Of a stretch of 64,000 nucleotides of DNA, positions 7,983 through 16,256 are shown piece after piece; positions within the stretch are counted from its first letter, which is position 1, and each line of letters begins with the position of its first letter. A model generated the notes under the pieces. The model was not told the DNA's origin. It saw nothing but the letters and a program-made list of their open reading frames with translations, and made no database searches. The DNA is from Caulobacteraceae bacterium UBA3198 (lineage in GTDB: Bacteria; Pseudomonadota; Alphaproteobacteria; Caulobacterales; Caulobacteraceae), in assembly GCA_002363865.1 (NCBI GenBank), contig DEWY01000006.1:434001-498000 (forward strand), given 5' to 3'. The translations under genes and the position numbers were made by a program.

Positions 7983-8288
7983 GTCGGTGACCTCGACGCC
8001 CAGGGCCGGCTGGCCCAGTGGCCGGCCAAGCCTTCGCAGCAGGCCCTGGCGCTCTGGGCGCTGTGGGCGGCCCTGCCGGCCGGGGACGCGGTCACAGAGC
8101 CGGTGTTCAACGCTCGGCTGAACGCCCTGCACACCTTCGGCGATCCGGCCATCCTGCGTCGCGCCATGGTCAGCGCGGGGCTCGTCTCGCGCACCCTGGA
8201 CTGCCGCGACTACCGACGGGTCGAGCAGCGGCCGCCAGCTGAGGCCCAGGCTCTCATCCGGCGGCTGCGGCGGGCTGATGGCGTCTAG
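7983..8288 (+). pseudogene. DUF2087-domain protein, probably 5'-truncated
   Basis: The frame ending at TAG 8286-8288 encodes DLDAQGRLAQWPAKPSQQAL, a Trp-rich helix, then LNALHTFGDPAILRRAMVSAGL and DCRDYRRVEQRPP, which I recognise as the DUF2087 domain (DNA-binding-like module found in small regulators). No ATG precedes the domain. The only in-frame start is GTG at 8103, in the middle of the domain, and a stop sits at about 7928-7930 in frame. Full relatives of 150-200 residues carry an N-terminal part that is missing. It is either a decayed copy or a gene with a rare start codon. Confidence 0.5.
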
Positions 8289-8302
8289 TCCCTCCCCCGC
8301 CC

Positions 8303-8388
8303 GTCACCCTCGCGCTTGACGCGAGGGTCCATACACACCGGGCTGGCCTGGGTGTTTTTGGTTGGTCGGATCAGGTCCGACCATGACG
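8303..8388. repeat. REPIN-like palindromic doublet, copy 1
   Basis: First palindrome: arms ACCCTCGCG and CGCGAGGGT around CTTGA (8306-8328). Second palindrome: arms GGTCGGA and TCCGACC around TCAGG (8364-8382). The ends read GTCA and TGAC, and CCAT follows the first palindrome while CCATGAC closes the second. The unit lies between the DUF2087 remnant and the dnaA terminator. A related doublet is at 29421-29505. Confidence 0.65.
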
Positions 8389-8426
8389 GAGAGAAACCTG
8401 GGCCGTCTCGCCCGCCTGAAAAAGCG

Positions 8427-8454
8427 AAAGGCCCGCCGGGGGTGGCGGGCCTTT
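8427..8454 (-). terminator. intrinsic terminator downstream of dnaA
   Basis: Perfect 11-bp arms AAAGGCCCGCC (8427-8437) and GGCGGGCCTTT (8444-8454) enclose a 6-base loop. On the minus strand the stem runs into TTTCGCTTTTT, 32 bases after the dnaA stop. The A/T-flanked symmetric arms could work in both directions. Confidence 0.88.
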
Positions 8455-8486
8455 GGGCTTGCGGACCTTGAGGTCGGCTAAGGCGC

Positions 8487-9923
8487 TTAGCCGCGCAGCT
8501 TGCGCAGCAGCAGGTCGAGGTCGCGGGCCAGGCTCGGGTCCTCGGCCTTCAGGGCTTCGATCCGGCGCACCGCGTGAAGCACAGTGGTGTGGTCGCGCCC
8601 ACCGAACCGACGACCGATGTCGGGCAGGGAGCGGGTGGTGATCTGCTTGGCGATCCACATGGCCGCCTGGCGGGGGCGGGCGACGGCCCGGGCCCGGCGT
8701 TCCGACAACAGGTCGGCCTGGGTGAGTCCGAAATGCTCGGCCACGGCCTTCTGGATGTGGTCCACCGTCACTTTGCGCTCCGGCGCCGACAGGTGCGGCC
8801 GCAGGATGGCCTGGGCCTCATCCAGGCTGAGCTGGGCCAGCTGCGGCCCCACCCGGGCCACCAGGGTGTTCAGGGCCCCTTCCAGCTCGCGCACGCTGTC
8901 GCTGAAGCGGTCAGCGAGGAACTGCAGCACCTCGGGGCGGGCCTGGGCGGGGAAGCCCCCCTGGCGGGCCAGCATGTCCAGCTTGCGCTCCAGAATGCCC
9001 TGACGCAGGTCCCGGTCGGCCGGCTCGATGCCGCAGACCAGACCCGCCTGCAGGTGCGAGCGCAGGCGCGGCTCCAGATCAGACAGCTCGTGCGGCGGCC
9101 GGTCGGCGGTCATCACCACCCGGCGGCCGTCCTGAACCAGGGCGATCAGGGTGTGGAACAGCTCTTCCTGGGTCGAGGCCTTGCCGGCCACGAAGTGGAC
9201 GTCGTCGATCAGCAGCAGGTCGGCGTCGCGCAGTTCGTCCTTGAACGCGGCGGTCTGGCGGTCCTGGACGGCCTTGACGAAGGTCTGGGTGAACCGTTCG
9301 GCGGTCAGATAGACCACCTTCTTGTCCGGGGCGGTGCGCAGGGCCTCCCACCCCAGCGCGTTCAGCAGGTGGGTCTTCCCGAAGCCATAGGGGCCATGGA
9401 AGACCACCGGGTTGAAATGACCATCGGCCCAGCAGCCCACCCGGCGGGCGACGGCGAAGGCGAACTCGTTGGCCGGCCCCGGCACGAAGGTGTCGAAGGT
9501 GAAGCGTTCCTGCAGGCCGTGGGTGCGGACGGCGCGGGCGGCAGGCGCCTCGTGGAGGGTCAGGACGGGGGCCGACGGGGTCTGGGTCGCCGGGAGGGTC
9601 ACCTCGGCGATCACGGGCTCCGCAGGGGCCGCCCCGTCGAACTCCATCCGGGACTTCAGGTCGAGCGCGCGGCCTTCGGGATCATTCTGGGCCCAGAGCT
9701 CGCCGATCCGGCGCCAGGCGTGCCGACGGATCCAGTCCCGGGCCACGCCGGTGGCGGCCACCAGACAGACCTCATGTTCGGACCGCTCGCGCAGGGCGGC
9801 ATGGCCAAGCCAGGAGCCAAAGGTGGCGTCGCCCAGCTCGCGTTTCAGGGTCAGGCAGGTCTTTGTCCAGACCGCCCCAGCCGGCGTCGCCGTCGTTCTG
9901 TCCGCCAATCCCCCAGAAGCCAT
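8487..9923 (-). CDS. dnaA: chromosomal replication initiator protein DnaA
   Basis: DnaA binds DnaA boxes at oriC and opens the origin. Domains in the 478-residue product: domain I (about 15-85, VWTKTCLTLKRELGDATFGSW), a short variable linker, the AAA+ module (about 140-370) with Walker A GPYGFGKTHLL near residue 175 and Walker B LLLIDDVHF near 235, and the helix-turn-helix domain with LLSERRARAVARPRQAAMW and the signature GGRDHTTVLHA. Start ATG 9923 is chosen because GGGGGAAG lies eight bases upstream and the N-terminus MASGG fits; the frame stays open further. Five GANTC sites lie upstream, which fits CcrM-dependent control known for Caulobacter dnaA. Order dnaA-rpsT resembles Caulobacter. 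Confidence 0.97.
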   Translation of the reverse strand: MASGGLADRTTATPAGAVWTKTCLTLKRELGDATFGSWLGHAALRERSEHEVCLVAATGVARDWIRRHAWRRIGELWAQNDPEGRALDLKSRMEFDGAAPAEPVIAEVTLPATQTPSAPVLTLHEAPAARAVRTHGLQERFTFDTFVPGPANEFAFAVARRVGCWADGHFNPVVFHGPYGFGKTHLLNALGWEALRTAPDKKVVYLTAERFTQTFVKAVQDRQTAAFKDELRDADLLLIDDVHFVAGKASTQEELFHTLIALVQDGRRVVMTADRPPHELSDLEPRLRSHLQAGLVCGIEPADRDLRQGILERKLDMLARQGGFPAQARPEVLQFLADRFSDSVRELEGALNTLVARVGPQLAQLSLDEAQAILRPHLSAPERKVTVDHIQKAVAEHFGLTQADLLSERRARAVARPRQAAMWIAKQITTRSLPDIGRRFGGRDHTTVLHAVRRIEALKAEDPSLARDLDLLLRKLRG

Positions 9924-10342
9924 TTTCGCTCTTCCCCCGACATCCGCCATCATTGGCCGCAACCCCACGCCGCGGCCACGTTTATTCAACAAACACAGAG
10001 GCTTACCCGGAGAGCGCATAGAGTCCCGCCCCCGTTTTTTTCATCCGAATTCAGATGGAAAACACGTCTGTGTTGAAGGCCAGAGACTAGTCCGGGACCG
10101 GGGGGGGTCAACGGTGATTCTTCGCGCCGTCCGCGGATATTTTCGTTGACTCAAGCGCGGGCCCTCGCGCCACAAGGGAAATGTCGAAACGACCGATCTG
10201 GACTGAGAACTTTGGTCGCAGGCGCCGCACCCCGGCGCCTCGGAAATGACAAAGCCCGCACGCCGGACAGGCGCGCGGGCTCGTTCATTCATCGAACAGA
10301 TTCAAGACTCTAGGCCGCCCGGAAGGCGGCGAAGGTCAAGCT
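9924..10342 (-). promoter_or_regulatory. dnaA leader and promoter region with five GANTC sites
   Basis: This 419-base gap between rpsT and dnaA holds GANTC (CcrM methylation) sites at 10021, 10116, 10148, 10299 and 10306. It also has two inverted repeats: AACAC/GTGTT around GTCT (10061-10074) and a perfect 8-bp AGGCGCCG/CGGCGCCT hairpin (10220-10240). I see no convincing cluster of TTATCCACA-type DnaA boxes, so I do not call an origin. The rpsT terminator is at 10253-10281. Exact promoter elements for dnaA cannot be placed by eye. Confidence 0.55.
10253..10281 (-). terminator. probable intrinsic terminator of rpsT
   Basis: Arms AGCCCGCACGCC and GGCGCGCGGGCT pair with one mismatch around GGACA. 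Read on the minus strand, the stem leads into TTTGTC. It lies about 60 bases after the rpsT stop and upstream of the dnaA promoter region, separating the two transcripts. Confidence 0.65.
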
Positions 10343-10612
10343 TTAGGCGACGGCGAGCTTTTTCAGCCGGGCGGCCAGGCGCGAGACCTTCCGCGAGGCC
10401 GTGTTCTTGTGGATCACGCCCTTGGTGACCGCGCGCATCACTTCGGACTGGGCCTCCACAAAGGCGGTCTTGGCGACGGCGGCGTCGCCAGCGGCGACCG
10501 CCTCTTCGAAGCGTCGGAGATAGGTCCGTACGCGCGAGCGGCGGGCGGTGTTGACTTCGGTGCGACGGGCGATCTTGCGGATCGCCTTCTTGGCGCCGGG
10601 CGTGTTGGCCAT
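10343..10612 (-). CDS. rpsT: 30S ribosomal protein S20
   Basis: The 89-residue basic helical protein matches S20: MANTPGAKKAIRKIARRTEVN at the start, AFVEAQSEVMRAVTKGVIHKNTASRKVSRLAARL at the end. S20 binds the 5' and 3' minor domains of 16S rRNA. It lies upstream of dnaA on the same strand, the order recalled for Caulobacter, with a terminator between them. Confidence 0.97.
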   Translation of the reverse strand: MANTPGAKKAIRKIARRTEVNTARRSRVRTYLRRFEEAVAAGDAAVAKTAFVEAQSEVMRAVTKGVIHKNTASRKVSRLAARLKKLAVA

Positions 10613-10729
10613 TCTAAAGCTCTCGAAAAGTAACGCGCCCGAACGCAGGTCCGGGCGGTGAAAATCGGAGGCGCGGATATACGGGATGGCGGACGGCCGG
10701 TCAATGGCGCCTGACCCCTTTGCCCGGAT

Positions 10730-11314
10730 TCACTGCAGGCCCGTGAACCCTCGCCAGGCCGGATGGGCCGCCACTAGCTCGGCCATCTGCTGATAGCCCG
10801 CCGCCCCGGGATGAGCGCCGTCGCCGGCCTGGGCCTCGGTCAGCCAGGTCCCGCTGACCGCCAAGGGGCGCAGGACATCGATATAGGGGACCCTGAGACG
10901 TGCGCAGAGCGCCTTGAAGGCTTCGTTCAGCGCCTCGACCCGCGCCGCAAGCCCCGGCTCCCCGGCGGGCGGTGGACCCACCATCAGCACAGGCGCCTGC
11001 TGAGCGCCCGCGCTCAGCAGGAGATGGGCGTTCTTCAGGCTCTCCGACGGCGGGAGCCGCGCGCTCTCGCCCTCGGCGGCGTTCGCGTCATTGCGGCCAA
11101 ACGAGAAGACCAGCCTGCAGGGTTCGACGTCGGTAAGCCGCGGCAGGGCCTCGGCCGACCAGCGCGCAAGGACGTTGGCGCTGGTGTCGCGGCGGATCCC
11201 GAGATTGTAGAGCGTCACCTCCGGCCGCCCAGCCAGGGCGCGGCCAAGCCAGCCCTGGTGGGCCGGATCGCCGACCCCGGCGACAAAGGAATCCCCGAAG
11301 GCGAGGATCCGCAC
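10730..11314 (-). CDS. SGNH/GDSL-type hydrolase
   Basis: The 194-residue product carries block I FGDSFVAGVGD (catalytic Ser), block III SFGRNDA (oxyanion Asn) and block V GDGAHPGAAGY (Asp-x-x-His). This is a complete SGNH esterase or lysophospholipase fold without a signal peptide. The start is GTG at 11312-11314, immediately beside the stop of the enoyl-CoA hydratase gene, so the two are translationally coupled. The substrate is unknown. Confidence 0.87.
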   Translation of the reverse strand: MRILAFGDSFVAGVGDPAHQGWLGRALAGRPEVTLYNLGIRRDTSANVLARWSAEALPRLTDVEPCRLVFSFGRNDANAAEGESARLPPSESLKNAHLLLSAGAQQAPVLMVGPPPAGEPGLAARVEALNEAFKALCARLRVPYIDVLRPLAVSGTWLTEAQAGDGAHPGAAGYQQMAELVAAHPAWRGFTGLQ

Positions 11315-12100
11315 CTAGCGGCCCTTGAAGCTGGGCTTCCGCTTTTCGACGAAGGCGGCCATGCCTTCCTTCTGGTCGTCGAAGGCGAAGAGCGAATGGA
11401 ACAGCCGCCGCTCCACCGCCACCCCGGCTGACAGGGTGGTCTCATAGGCGGTCTCCACCAGCTCCTTGTTCATCATCACCGCCACCGGGGACTGGGCGGC
11501 GATCTTGGCGGCCACGGCCAGGGCCTCCTCCACAAGCGTGTCGGCCGGCAGGATGCGCGAGATCAGGCCGGCGCGCTCGGCCTCGGCGGCGTCCATCATC
11601 CGGCCGGTGAGGATCATCTCCATGGCCTTGGACTTGCCCACGAAGCGGGTCAGGCGCTGGGTGCCGCCGATGCCGGGCATGACGCCGAGATTGATCTCCG
11701 GCTGGCCGAACTTGGCGGTGTCGGCGGCCAGGATGAAGTCGCACATCATGGCCAGTTCGCAGCCGCCCCCCAGGGCGAAGCCTGAGACCGCGGCGATGAT
11801 CGGCTTGCGGCAGGCCTCGATCCGCCGGGCGCTGCGGGCGAAGGTGTCGGCCAGGAGCATGTCGGCATAGGACTTGTCGGCCATCTCCTTGATGTCGGCG
11901 CCGGCGGCGAAGGCCCGGGTCGAGCCGGTCAGGACGATGCAGCCGACGTCAGGGTCGGCCTCGGCCGCCTCCAGGGCGGCCTCCAGGTCCGACAGCAGGG
12001 TGGCGTTGAGGGCGTTCAGCGCTTCGGGCCGGTTCAGGCGGATCAGGGTGACGGGGCCATGGGCCTCGATGAGCAGGGTCTCGTAGCTGGGCGCGGACAT
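11315..12100 (-). CDS. enoyl-CoA hydratase
   Basis: The 261-residue crotonase-fold protein hydrates trans-2-enoyl-CoA in fatty-acid beta oxidation. It shows the CoA/oxyanion motif FAAGADIKEM, the second oxyanion segment SGFALGGGCELAMMCDFILA, with both catalytic glutamates (CELAMMCD and GQPEINLGVMPGIGGTQRL). AGGAGG lies nine bases before the ATG. The GDSL hydrolase starts directly at its stop. The family has many isofunctional members; this one is closest to the short-chain (crotonase) type. Confidence 0.93.
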   Translation of the reverse strand: MSAPSYETLLIEAHGPVTLIRLNRPEALNALNATLLSDLEAALEAAEADPDVGCIVLTGSTRAFAAGADIKEMADKSYADMLLADTFARSARRIEACRKPIIAAVSGFALGGGCELAMMCDFILAADTAKFGQPEINLGVMPGIGGTQRLTRFVGKSKAMEMILTGRMMDAAEAERAGLISRILPADTLVEEALAVAAKIAAQSPVAVMMNKELVETAYETTLSAGVAVERRLFHSLFAFDDQKEGMAAFVEKRKPSFKGR

Positions 12101-12132
12101 GGCGGCCTCCTCTTCAGATACCTCTGCGCCGC

Positions 12133-13011
12133 TTAAGGCCCCTCGACCTGATAGCCAAGAGCGCGCAGGCGCGCTGGCAGGCCGACCTCCCCCACCAGAT
12201 GGCCGGCGCCGACCACCACCACGGTGCGGCCCGAGCCCTCCAGCCGGTCCTGCAACTGGGCCAGCCAGGCGGCGTTGCGGGCGACGATCAGGCGCTCATA
12301 AAGGGCCGGAGCGACGGCCTTGAGGGGCGTCACGGCCTCCGCCTCCAGGGCCGCCAGGTCGGCGCTCATCCAGATGGACACCAGCCGGTCGAAGGCCGCT
12401 GGGTCCTCCTCCATGGCCTGGAGATTGTAGGCCAGGCTGGCCAGCTGTTCCTCCATGGGGACGTTATCGAAGGCCGCCAGCTGGTCCTCGACGCTCTCCA
12501 GAGCCTGGAGCCGGACGGCGGGCGGGGCGGCGGCGCTCACCTGCCGCTCGACCCCGTGGGCGATGTCGGCGCCCCGGGCGCCCACCATGGTGGTGACCAG
12601 CAGGACCTCGGCGAACCAGGGCTTCAGCTGATCGAGCATATTGGGCGGCACGCCATATTTCACCGCCAGGCGGCCCAGGCGCAGCCGGCTCTCCTCCGGC
12701 AGGCGCTCATAGAGGCCAGGCCCCGGCGGCAGGACGCCGAGCCGCATGGCCAGGCGGCCGGCCTCCTGGTCGGTGGCCGGCCCCACCGGCAGCTCGAACC
12801 AGAGATCGTCGGCGTCCGCCAGGGCGTCGTCCAGGGTCTGGGGCCGCCAGTCGAGCCCCGGCGGCAGCAGGTGGACGGAGCCGAACAGCAGCATCTCGGA
12901 GTCGTGATCGCGGACGATCCACACCGCCGGCTCCGCCTTGGCTGGCGGCGGCGCGCAGGCGGTCGACAGGGCCAGGAGGATCAGGGCGCAGAGCCCATGC
13001 AGACGTCGCAT
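12133..13011 (-). CDS. TraB/GumN family exported protein
   Basis: The 292-residue protein has a signal peptide (CALILLALSTACA) and the TraB/GumN pattern: LLFGSVHLLPPGLDWRP near the start, KPWFAEVLL in the middle and VVVVGAGHLVGEVGLPARLRALGY at the end. The GSVHLLP and GAGHLVG histidines are those conserved in this Tiki-like putative metalloprotease fold. I chose ATG 13011 because AGAGG lies eight bases upstream; the GTG at 13020 overlaps the mutM stop and lacks spacing. It follows mutM on the same strand. Function unproven. Confidence 0.85.
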   Translation of the reverse strand: MRRLHGLCALILLALSTACAPPPAKAEPAVWIVRDHDSEMLLFGSVHLLPPGLDWRPQTLDDALADADDLWFELPVGPATDQEAGRLAMRLGVLPPGPGLYERLPEESRLRLGRLAVKYGVPPNMLDQLKPWFAEVLLVTTMVGARGADIAHGVERQVSAAAPPAVRLQALESVEDQLAAFDNVPMEEQLASLAYNLQAMEEDPAAFDRLVSIWMSADLAALEAEAVTPLKAVAPALYERLIVARNAAWLAQLQDRLEGSGRTVVVVGAGHLVGEVGLPARLRALGYQVEGP

Positions 13012-13016
13012 CACAC

Positions 13017-13880
13017 TCACCTCTGGCAGGCGCGGCAGAAGAAGGTCGATCGCCCGGCCTGGACCTGGCGCAGGATGGTCCCTTTGCAGTTGGCGTTGGG
13101 ACAGGGCTCGCCCTCCCGCCCATAGGCGCGGAAGCTGTGTTGAAAATAGCCCAACGCCCCGTCGGCAGCGGCGTAGTCGCGCAAGGTGGAGCCGCCGGCG
13201 GCGATGGCGGCGGTCAGAACCAGGCGGATGGCGCCGACCAGGCTGGTCAGCCGCCGCTTGCTGATCTTGCCGGCCGGGCCGAAGGGGGAAATGCGGGCCA
13301 TGTGCAGGGCCTCGCAGACATAGATGTTGCCCAGGCCCGCCACGATCCTCTGGTCCAGCAAGAGGGTCTTGGGCCCCTGTTTTCGTCCCTCGAAGGCCCG
13401 GGCCAGATGGGCGGCGTCGAAGGTCTCCGACAGGGGCTCTGGACCCATGCCCGCGAACCAGGGGTGGCTGGCTAGGGTCTCTGTCGGGATCAGCCCCATA
13501 TAGCCGAACCGGCGGGGGTCGTAATAGGTGACGCGGCCGCCCGCCTCGGTCTCGAAGACCACATGGGCGTGCTTGGGGTCGGGGTCGGCGGCATAGACGA
13601 ACTGGCCCGGCCGGATCGTCCCCTCCGGTCGGGCGATCTCGAAGCGGCCGCTCATGCCCAGATGCATGACCAGCGTGTCGCCCCGGTCAGTGGGGGCCAG
13701 CACGTATTTGGCCCGCCGGGTCAGGGTCTCGATGCGCGCGCCTGCCAGACGCTGCACGAAGCCCTCGGGGAAGGGAAAGCGCAGGTCCGGCCGACGCGCC
13801 TCGACGCGGGTCAGGCGCTGGCCGTCCAGGACGGGCGCCAGGCCGCGGCGGACGGTCTCGACCTCGGGAAGTTCAGGCAT
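13017..13880 (-). CDS. mutM: formamidopyrimidine-DNA glycosylase
   Basis: MutM removes 8-oxoguanine and formamidopyrimidines from DNA and nicks the abasic site. The 287-residue protein begins with catalytic Pro in MPELPEVETVRRGL, contains the H2TH region (LLLDQRIVAGLGNIYVCEALHMARISP) and ends with a zinc finger (CPNANC, then CRAC). Length and all motifs are complete. It is divergent from ubiE, 99 bases apart, and followed by the TraB/GumN gene. Confidence 0.97.
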   Translation of the reverse strand: MPELPEVETVRRGLAPVLDGQRLTRVEARRPDLRFPFPEGFVQRLAGARIETLTRRAKYVLAPTDRGDTLVMHLGMSGRFEIARPEGTIRPGQFVYAADPDPKHAHVVFETEAGGRVTYYDPRRFGYMGLIPTETLASHPWFAGMGPEPLSETFDAAHLARAFEGRKQGPKTLLLDQRIVAGLGNIYVCEALHMARISPFGPAGKISKRRLTSLVGAIRLVLTAAIAAGGSTLRDYAAADGALGYFQHSFRAYGREGEPCPNANCKGTILRQVQAGRSTFFCRACQR

Positions 13881-13979
13881 GGGTCATCGATTGGCAGAGG
13901 CCGGGCCCCTGATCAACTTGAACCGCGTGCAGCGGCCTTGCGCTGGCGCAGGCGGCTCAGGGAGGCTAAGAGGCGAGCC

Positions 13980-14738
13980 ATGACCGGACCTGCCGCCACC
14001 TTCGGCTTTCGCGACGTTGCGGCCGACGAGAAGCCGCGCCTGGTGCGCGGGGTCTTCGACCGCGTCGCCCGCCGCTATGACCTGATGAACGACCTGATGA
14101 GCGGTGGCGTCCACCGCCTCTGGAAGGACGCCGTCGCCGCCCGCCTGAACCCGCAGCCCGGCGAGGTCATCATCGACTGCGCCGGGGGCACCGGCGACAT
14201 GGCCCGGCGCTTCGCCAAGATGGCCAGGCGCGCCCAGCAGCGCCGGGGGGGCGCCGACGCCACCATCCTGCTGATGGACTACAACGCCGAGATGATCACG
14301 GCGGGCCGGGAAAAGGGCTCCGAGCCGGAGATCTGCTGGAATGTCGGCGACGCGCAAAGACTGCCCCTGCCCGACGGCTGCGCCGACGCCTATGTGATCT
14401 CCTTCGGCATCCGCAACGTCACCGACGTGCCCGCCGCCCTGCGGGAGGCCCGGCGCGTCCTGAAACCCGGCGGCCGGTTCCTGTGCCTAGAGTTCTCCAG
14501 GCCGGTCACCGAGCCCCTGCAGAAGGCCTATGACGCCTATTCCTTCAAGGTCATCCCCGCCGTGGGCGAGCTGGTGGCCAAGGACCGGGAGTCCTACCAG
14601 TATCTGGTGGAGAGCATCCGCCGCTTCCCCGACCAGCAGAGCTTCGCCCAGATGATGCGCGAGGCCGGCTTCGCGCGGGTGAGCTACACCAACTTCACCG
14701 GCGGGGTGGCGGCCCTTCACCAGGGCTGGGCCATCTGA
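13980..14738 (+). CDS. ubiE: ubiquinone/menaquinone C-methyltransferase UbiE
   Basis: UbiE performs the SAM-dependent C-methylation in ubiquinone synthesis. The 252-residue protein shows FGFRDVAADEK, YDLMNDLMSGGVHRLWKDA, the SAM motif IIDCAGGTGDMARRF, and ISFGIRNVTDV with CLEFSRP, all diagnostic for UbiE. Start ATG 13980 is chosen on homology; the frame is open upstream into mutM antisense. ubiB begins one base after its stop, so they form an operon. Confidence 0.96.
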   Translation: MTGPAATFGFRDVAADEKPRLVRGVFDRVARRYDLMNDLMSGGVHRLWKDAVAARLNPQPGEVIIDCAGGTGDMARRFAKMARRAQQRRGGADATILLMDYNAEMITAGREKGSEPEICWNVGDAQRLPLPDGCADAYVISFGIRNVTDVPAALREARRVLKPGGRFLCLEFSRPVTEPLQKAYDAYSFKVIPAVGELVAKDRESYQYLVESIRRFPDQQSFAQMMREAGFARVSYTNFTGGVAALHQGWAI

Positions 14739-14739
14739 C

Positions 14740-16242
14740 ATGGCGCGACCCGCCGCCTATGGACGGCTCTTCGCCGCCGCCTGGACCCTAGCCCGTCACG
14801 ACGCCCTGCTGCCCGCCGAGCTGGAGGCCCTCTATCCGCCGCCGGTCCGGGATCTGGGCCGGGCCCTGCGGCTCCTGGCCGGCAAGCAGGCGAAGATCGG
14901 CCGGCCCGGCGAGCGACTGGCCCGGGCCCTGGTCCAGCTGGGGCCGGTGGCCATCAAGCTTGGCCAGCTCATGTCCACCCGGGCTGATATCTTCGGCGCC
15001 GCCTTCGCCGAGGACCTGTCGCGGCTCAAGGACCGACTGCCGCCCTTCCCGGCCGACATCGCCCGGGCCCAGGTGGAGGCCGCCCTGGGGGCGCCCATCG
15101 AGACCAGGTTTTCCGAGTTCGGCGAGGCGGTGGCCGCCGCCTCCCTGGCCCAGGCCCATGATGCCCGGCTGCTGGACGGGCGCCGGGTGGCGGTCAAGGT
15201 GCTGCGCCCTCACATCGGCGTTCGCGTCGCCCAGGATTCCGCGGCCCTGGCCCAGGCCGCCCGTCTGGTGGACCGCTATGTGCCCGCCGCCCGCCGGCTG
15301 GAGCCCCGGGCCTTCGCCCAGACCGTGATCCGCGCCACCGAGCTGGAGCTTGATCTTCGCTTGGAGGCCGCCGGCTGCGACGAGCTGGGCGAGGTCATGG
15401 CGCGCGACGGCTACATGGCCGCGCCGACCGTGGTCTGGGAAGGGGTCGGCAAGCAGGTCCTGACCCTGGAATGGGCCGCGGGCGCGCCCCTGTCCGATCC
15501 CGCCGCCCTGACCCTGCCGGGCCTCGACAGGCCGCAGCTGGCCATCAATCTGCTGCGGGCCTTCCTGTCCCAGGCCCTGGACCACGGGGTCTTCCACGCC
15601 GACCTGCATGAGGGAAACCTGTTCGTCGAGGCGCCGGCGAAGATCACGGCGGTGGACTATGGCATCGTCGGGCGGCTGGGCCCCGACGAGCGGCGCTATC
15701 TGGCGGAGATCCTCTGGGGCTTCCTGGACCGGGACTACCTTCGGGTGGCCGAGGTGCACTTCCGCGCCGGCTATGTGCCGGCCCACCACGACCGGTCGGC
15801 CTTCGCCCAGGCGCTTCGGGCGGTGGGCGAGCCCGTGTTCGGCCGCTCCGCCAGTCAGGTCTCCATGAGCCGGGTTCTGATCCAGCTGTTCGAGATCACC
15901 GCCCTGTTCGACATGCGCCTGCGCCCGGAACTTGTGCTGTTGCAGAAGACCATGATGACGGTGGAGGGCGTGGCCCGCCGCATCGATCCCGACCACGACA
16001 TCTGGGCCGCCGCCGATCCGGTGGTCCGCCGCTGGATCGCCCGGGAGCTGGCCCCGCCGGCCCAGGCCAAGCGCGTCGTTCAGGAAAGCCTGGACATCCT
16101 GCACGGGCTGAAACGCCGCCTGCAGGACCCCGAGCCGAGCGTGGCCTTGGTGGCGACGCCGGAGCGGGACTCCGGCTGGCTGTGGTTCTTCCTGGGCGCC
16201 CTGACCGCCGGCGGCGCCTTCCTGCTGGGCGCGCTGGCCTGA
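14740..16242 (+). CDS. ubiB: ubiquinone biosynthesis kinase-like protein UbiB
   Basis: UbiB is an atypical ABC1/ADCK kinase-like ATPase required for ubiquinone synthesis at the inner membrane. The 500-residue protein has the family motif KLGQLMSTR (near residue 71), the Ala-rich nucleotide loop EAVAAASLAQAH, AVKVLRPH, and HADLHEGNLF with VDYGIVGRLG near residue 290-310. A C-terminal membrane helix is present (WLWFFLGALTAGGAFLLGALA). It is coupled to ubiE. Confidence 0.96.
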   Translation: MARPAAYGRLFAAAWTLARHDALLPAELEALYPPPVRDLGRALRLLAGKQAKIGRPGERLARALVQLGPVAIKLGQLMSTRADIFGAAFAEDLSRLKDRLPPFPADIARAQVEAALGAPIETRFSEFGEAVAAASLAQAHDARLLDGRRVAVKVLRPHIGVRVAQDSAALAQAARLVDRYVPAARRLEPRAFAQTVIRATELELDLRLEAAGCDELGEVMARDGYMAAPTVVWEGVGKQVLTLEWAAGAPLSDPAALTLPGLDRPQLAINLLRAFLSQALDHGVFHADLHEGNLFVEAPAKITAVDYGIVGRLGPDERRYLAEILWGFLDRDYLRVAEVHFRAGYVPAHHDRSAFAQALRAVGEPVFGRSASQVSMSRVLIQLFEITALFDMRLRPELVLLQKTMMTVEGVARRIDPDHDIWAAADPVVRRWIARELAPPAQAKRVVQESLDILHGLKRRLQDPEPSVALVATPERDSGWLWFFLGALTAGGAFLLGALA

Positions 16243-16256
16243 GGTTCAATCAGGGT

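Noticed and set aside
9924..10342. Chromosome origin next to dnaA
   Set aside because: No cluster of DnaA boxes and no AT-rich unwinding region is visible. In Caulobacter the origin lies near hemE, not next to dnaA.
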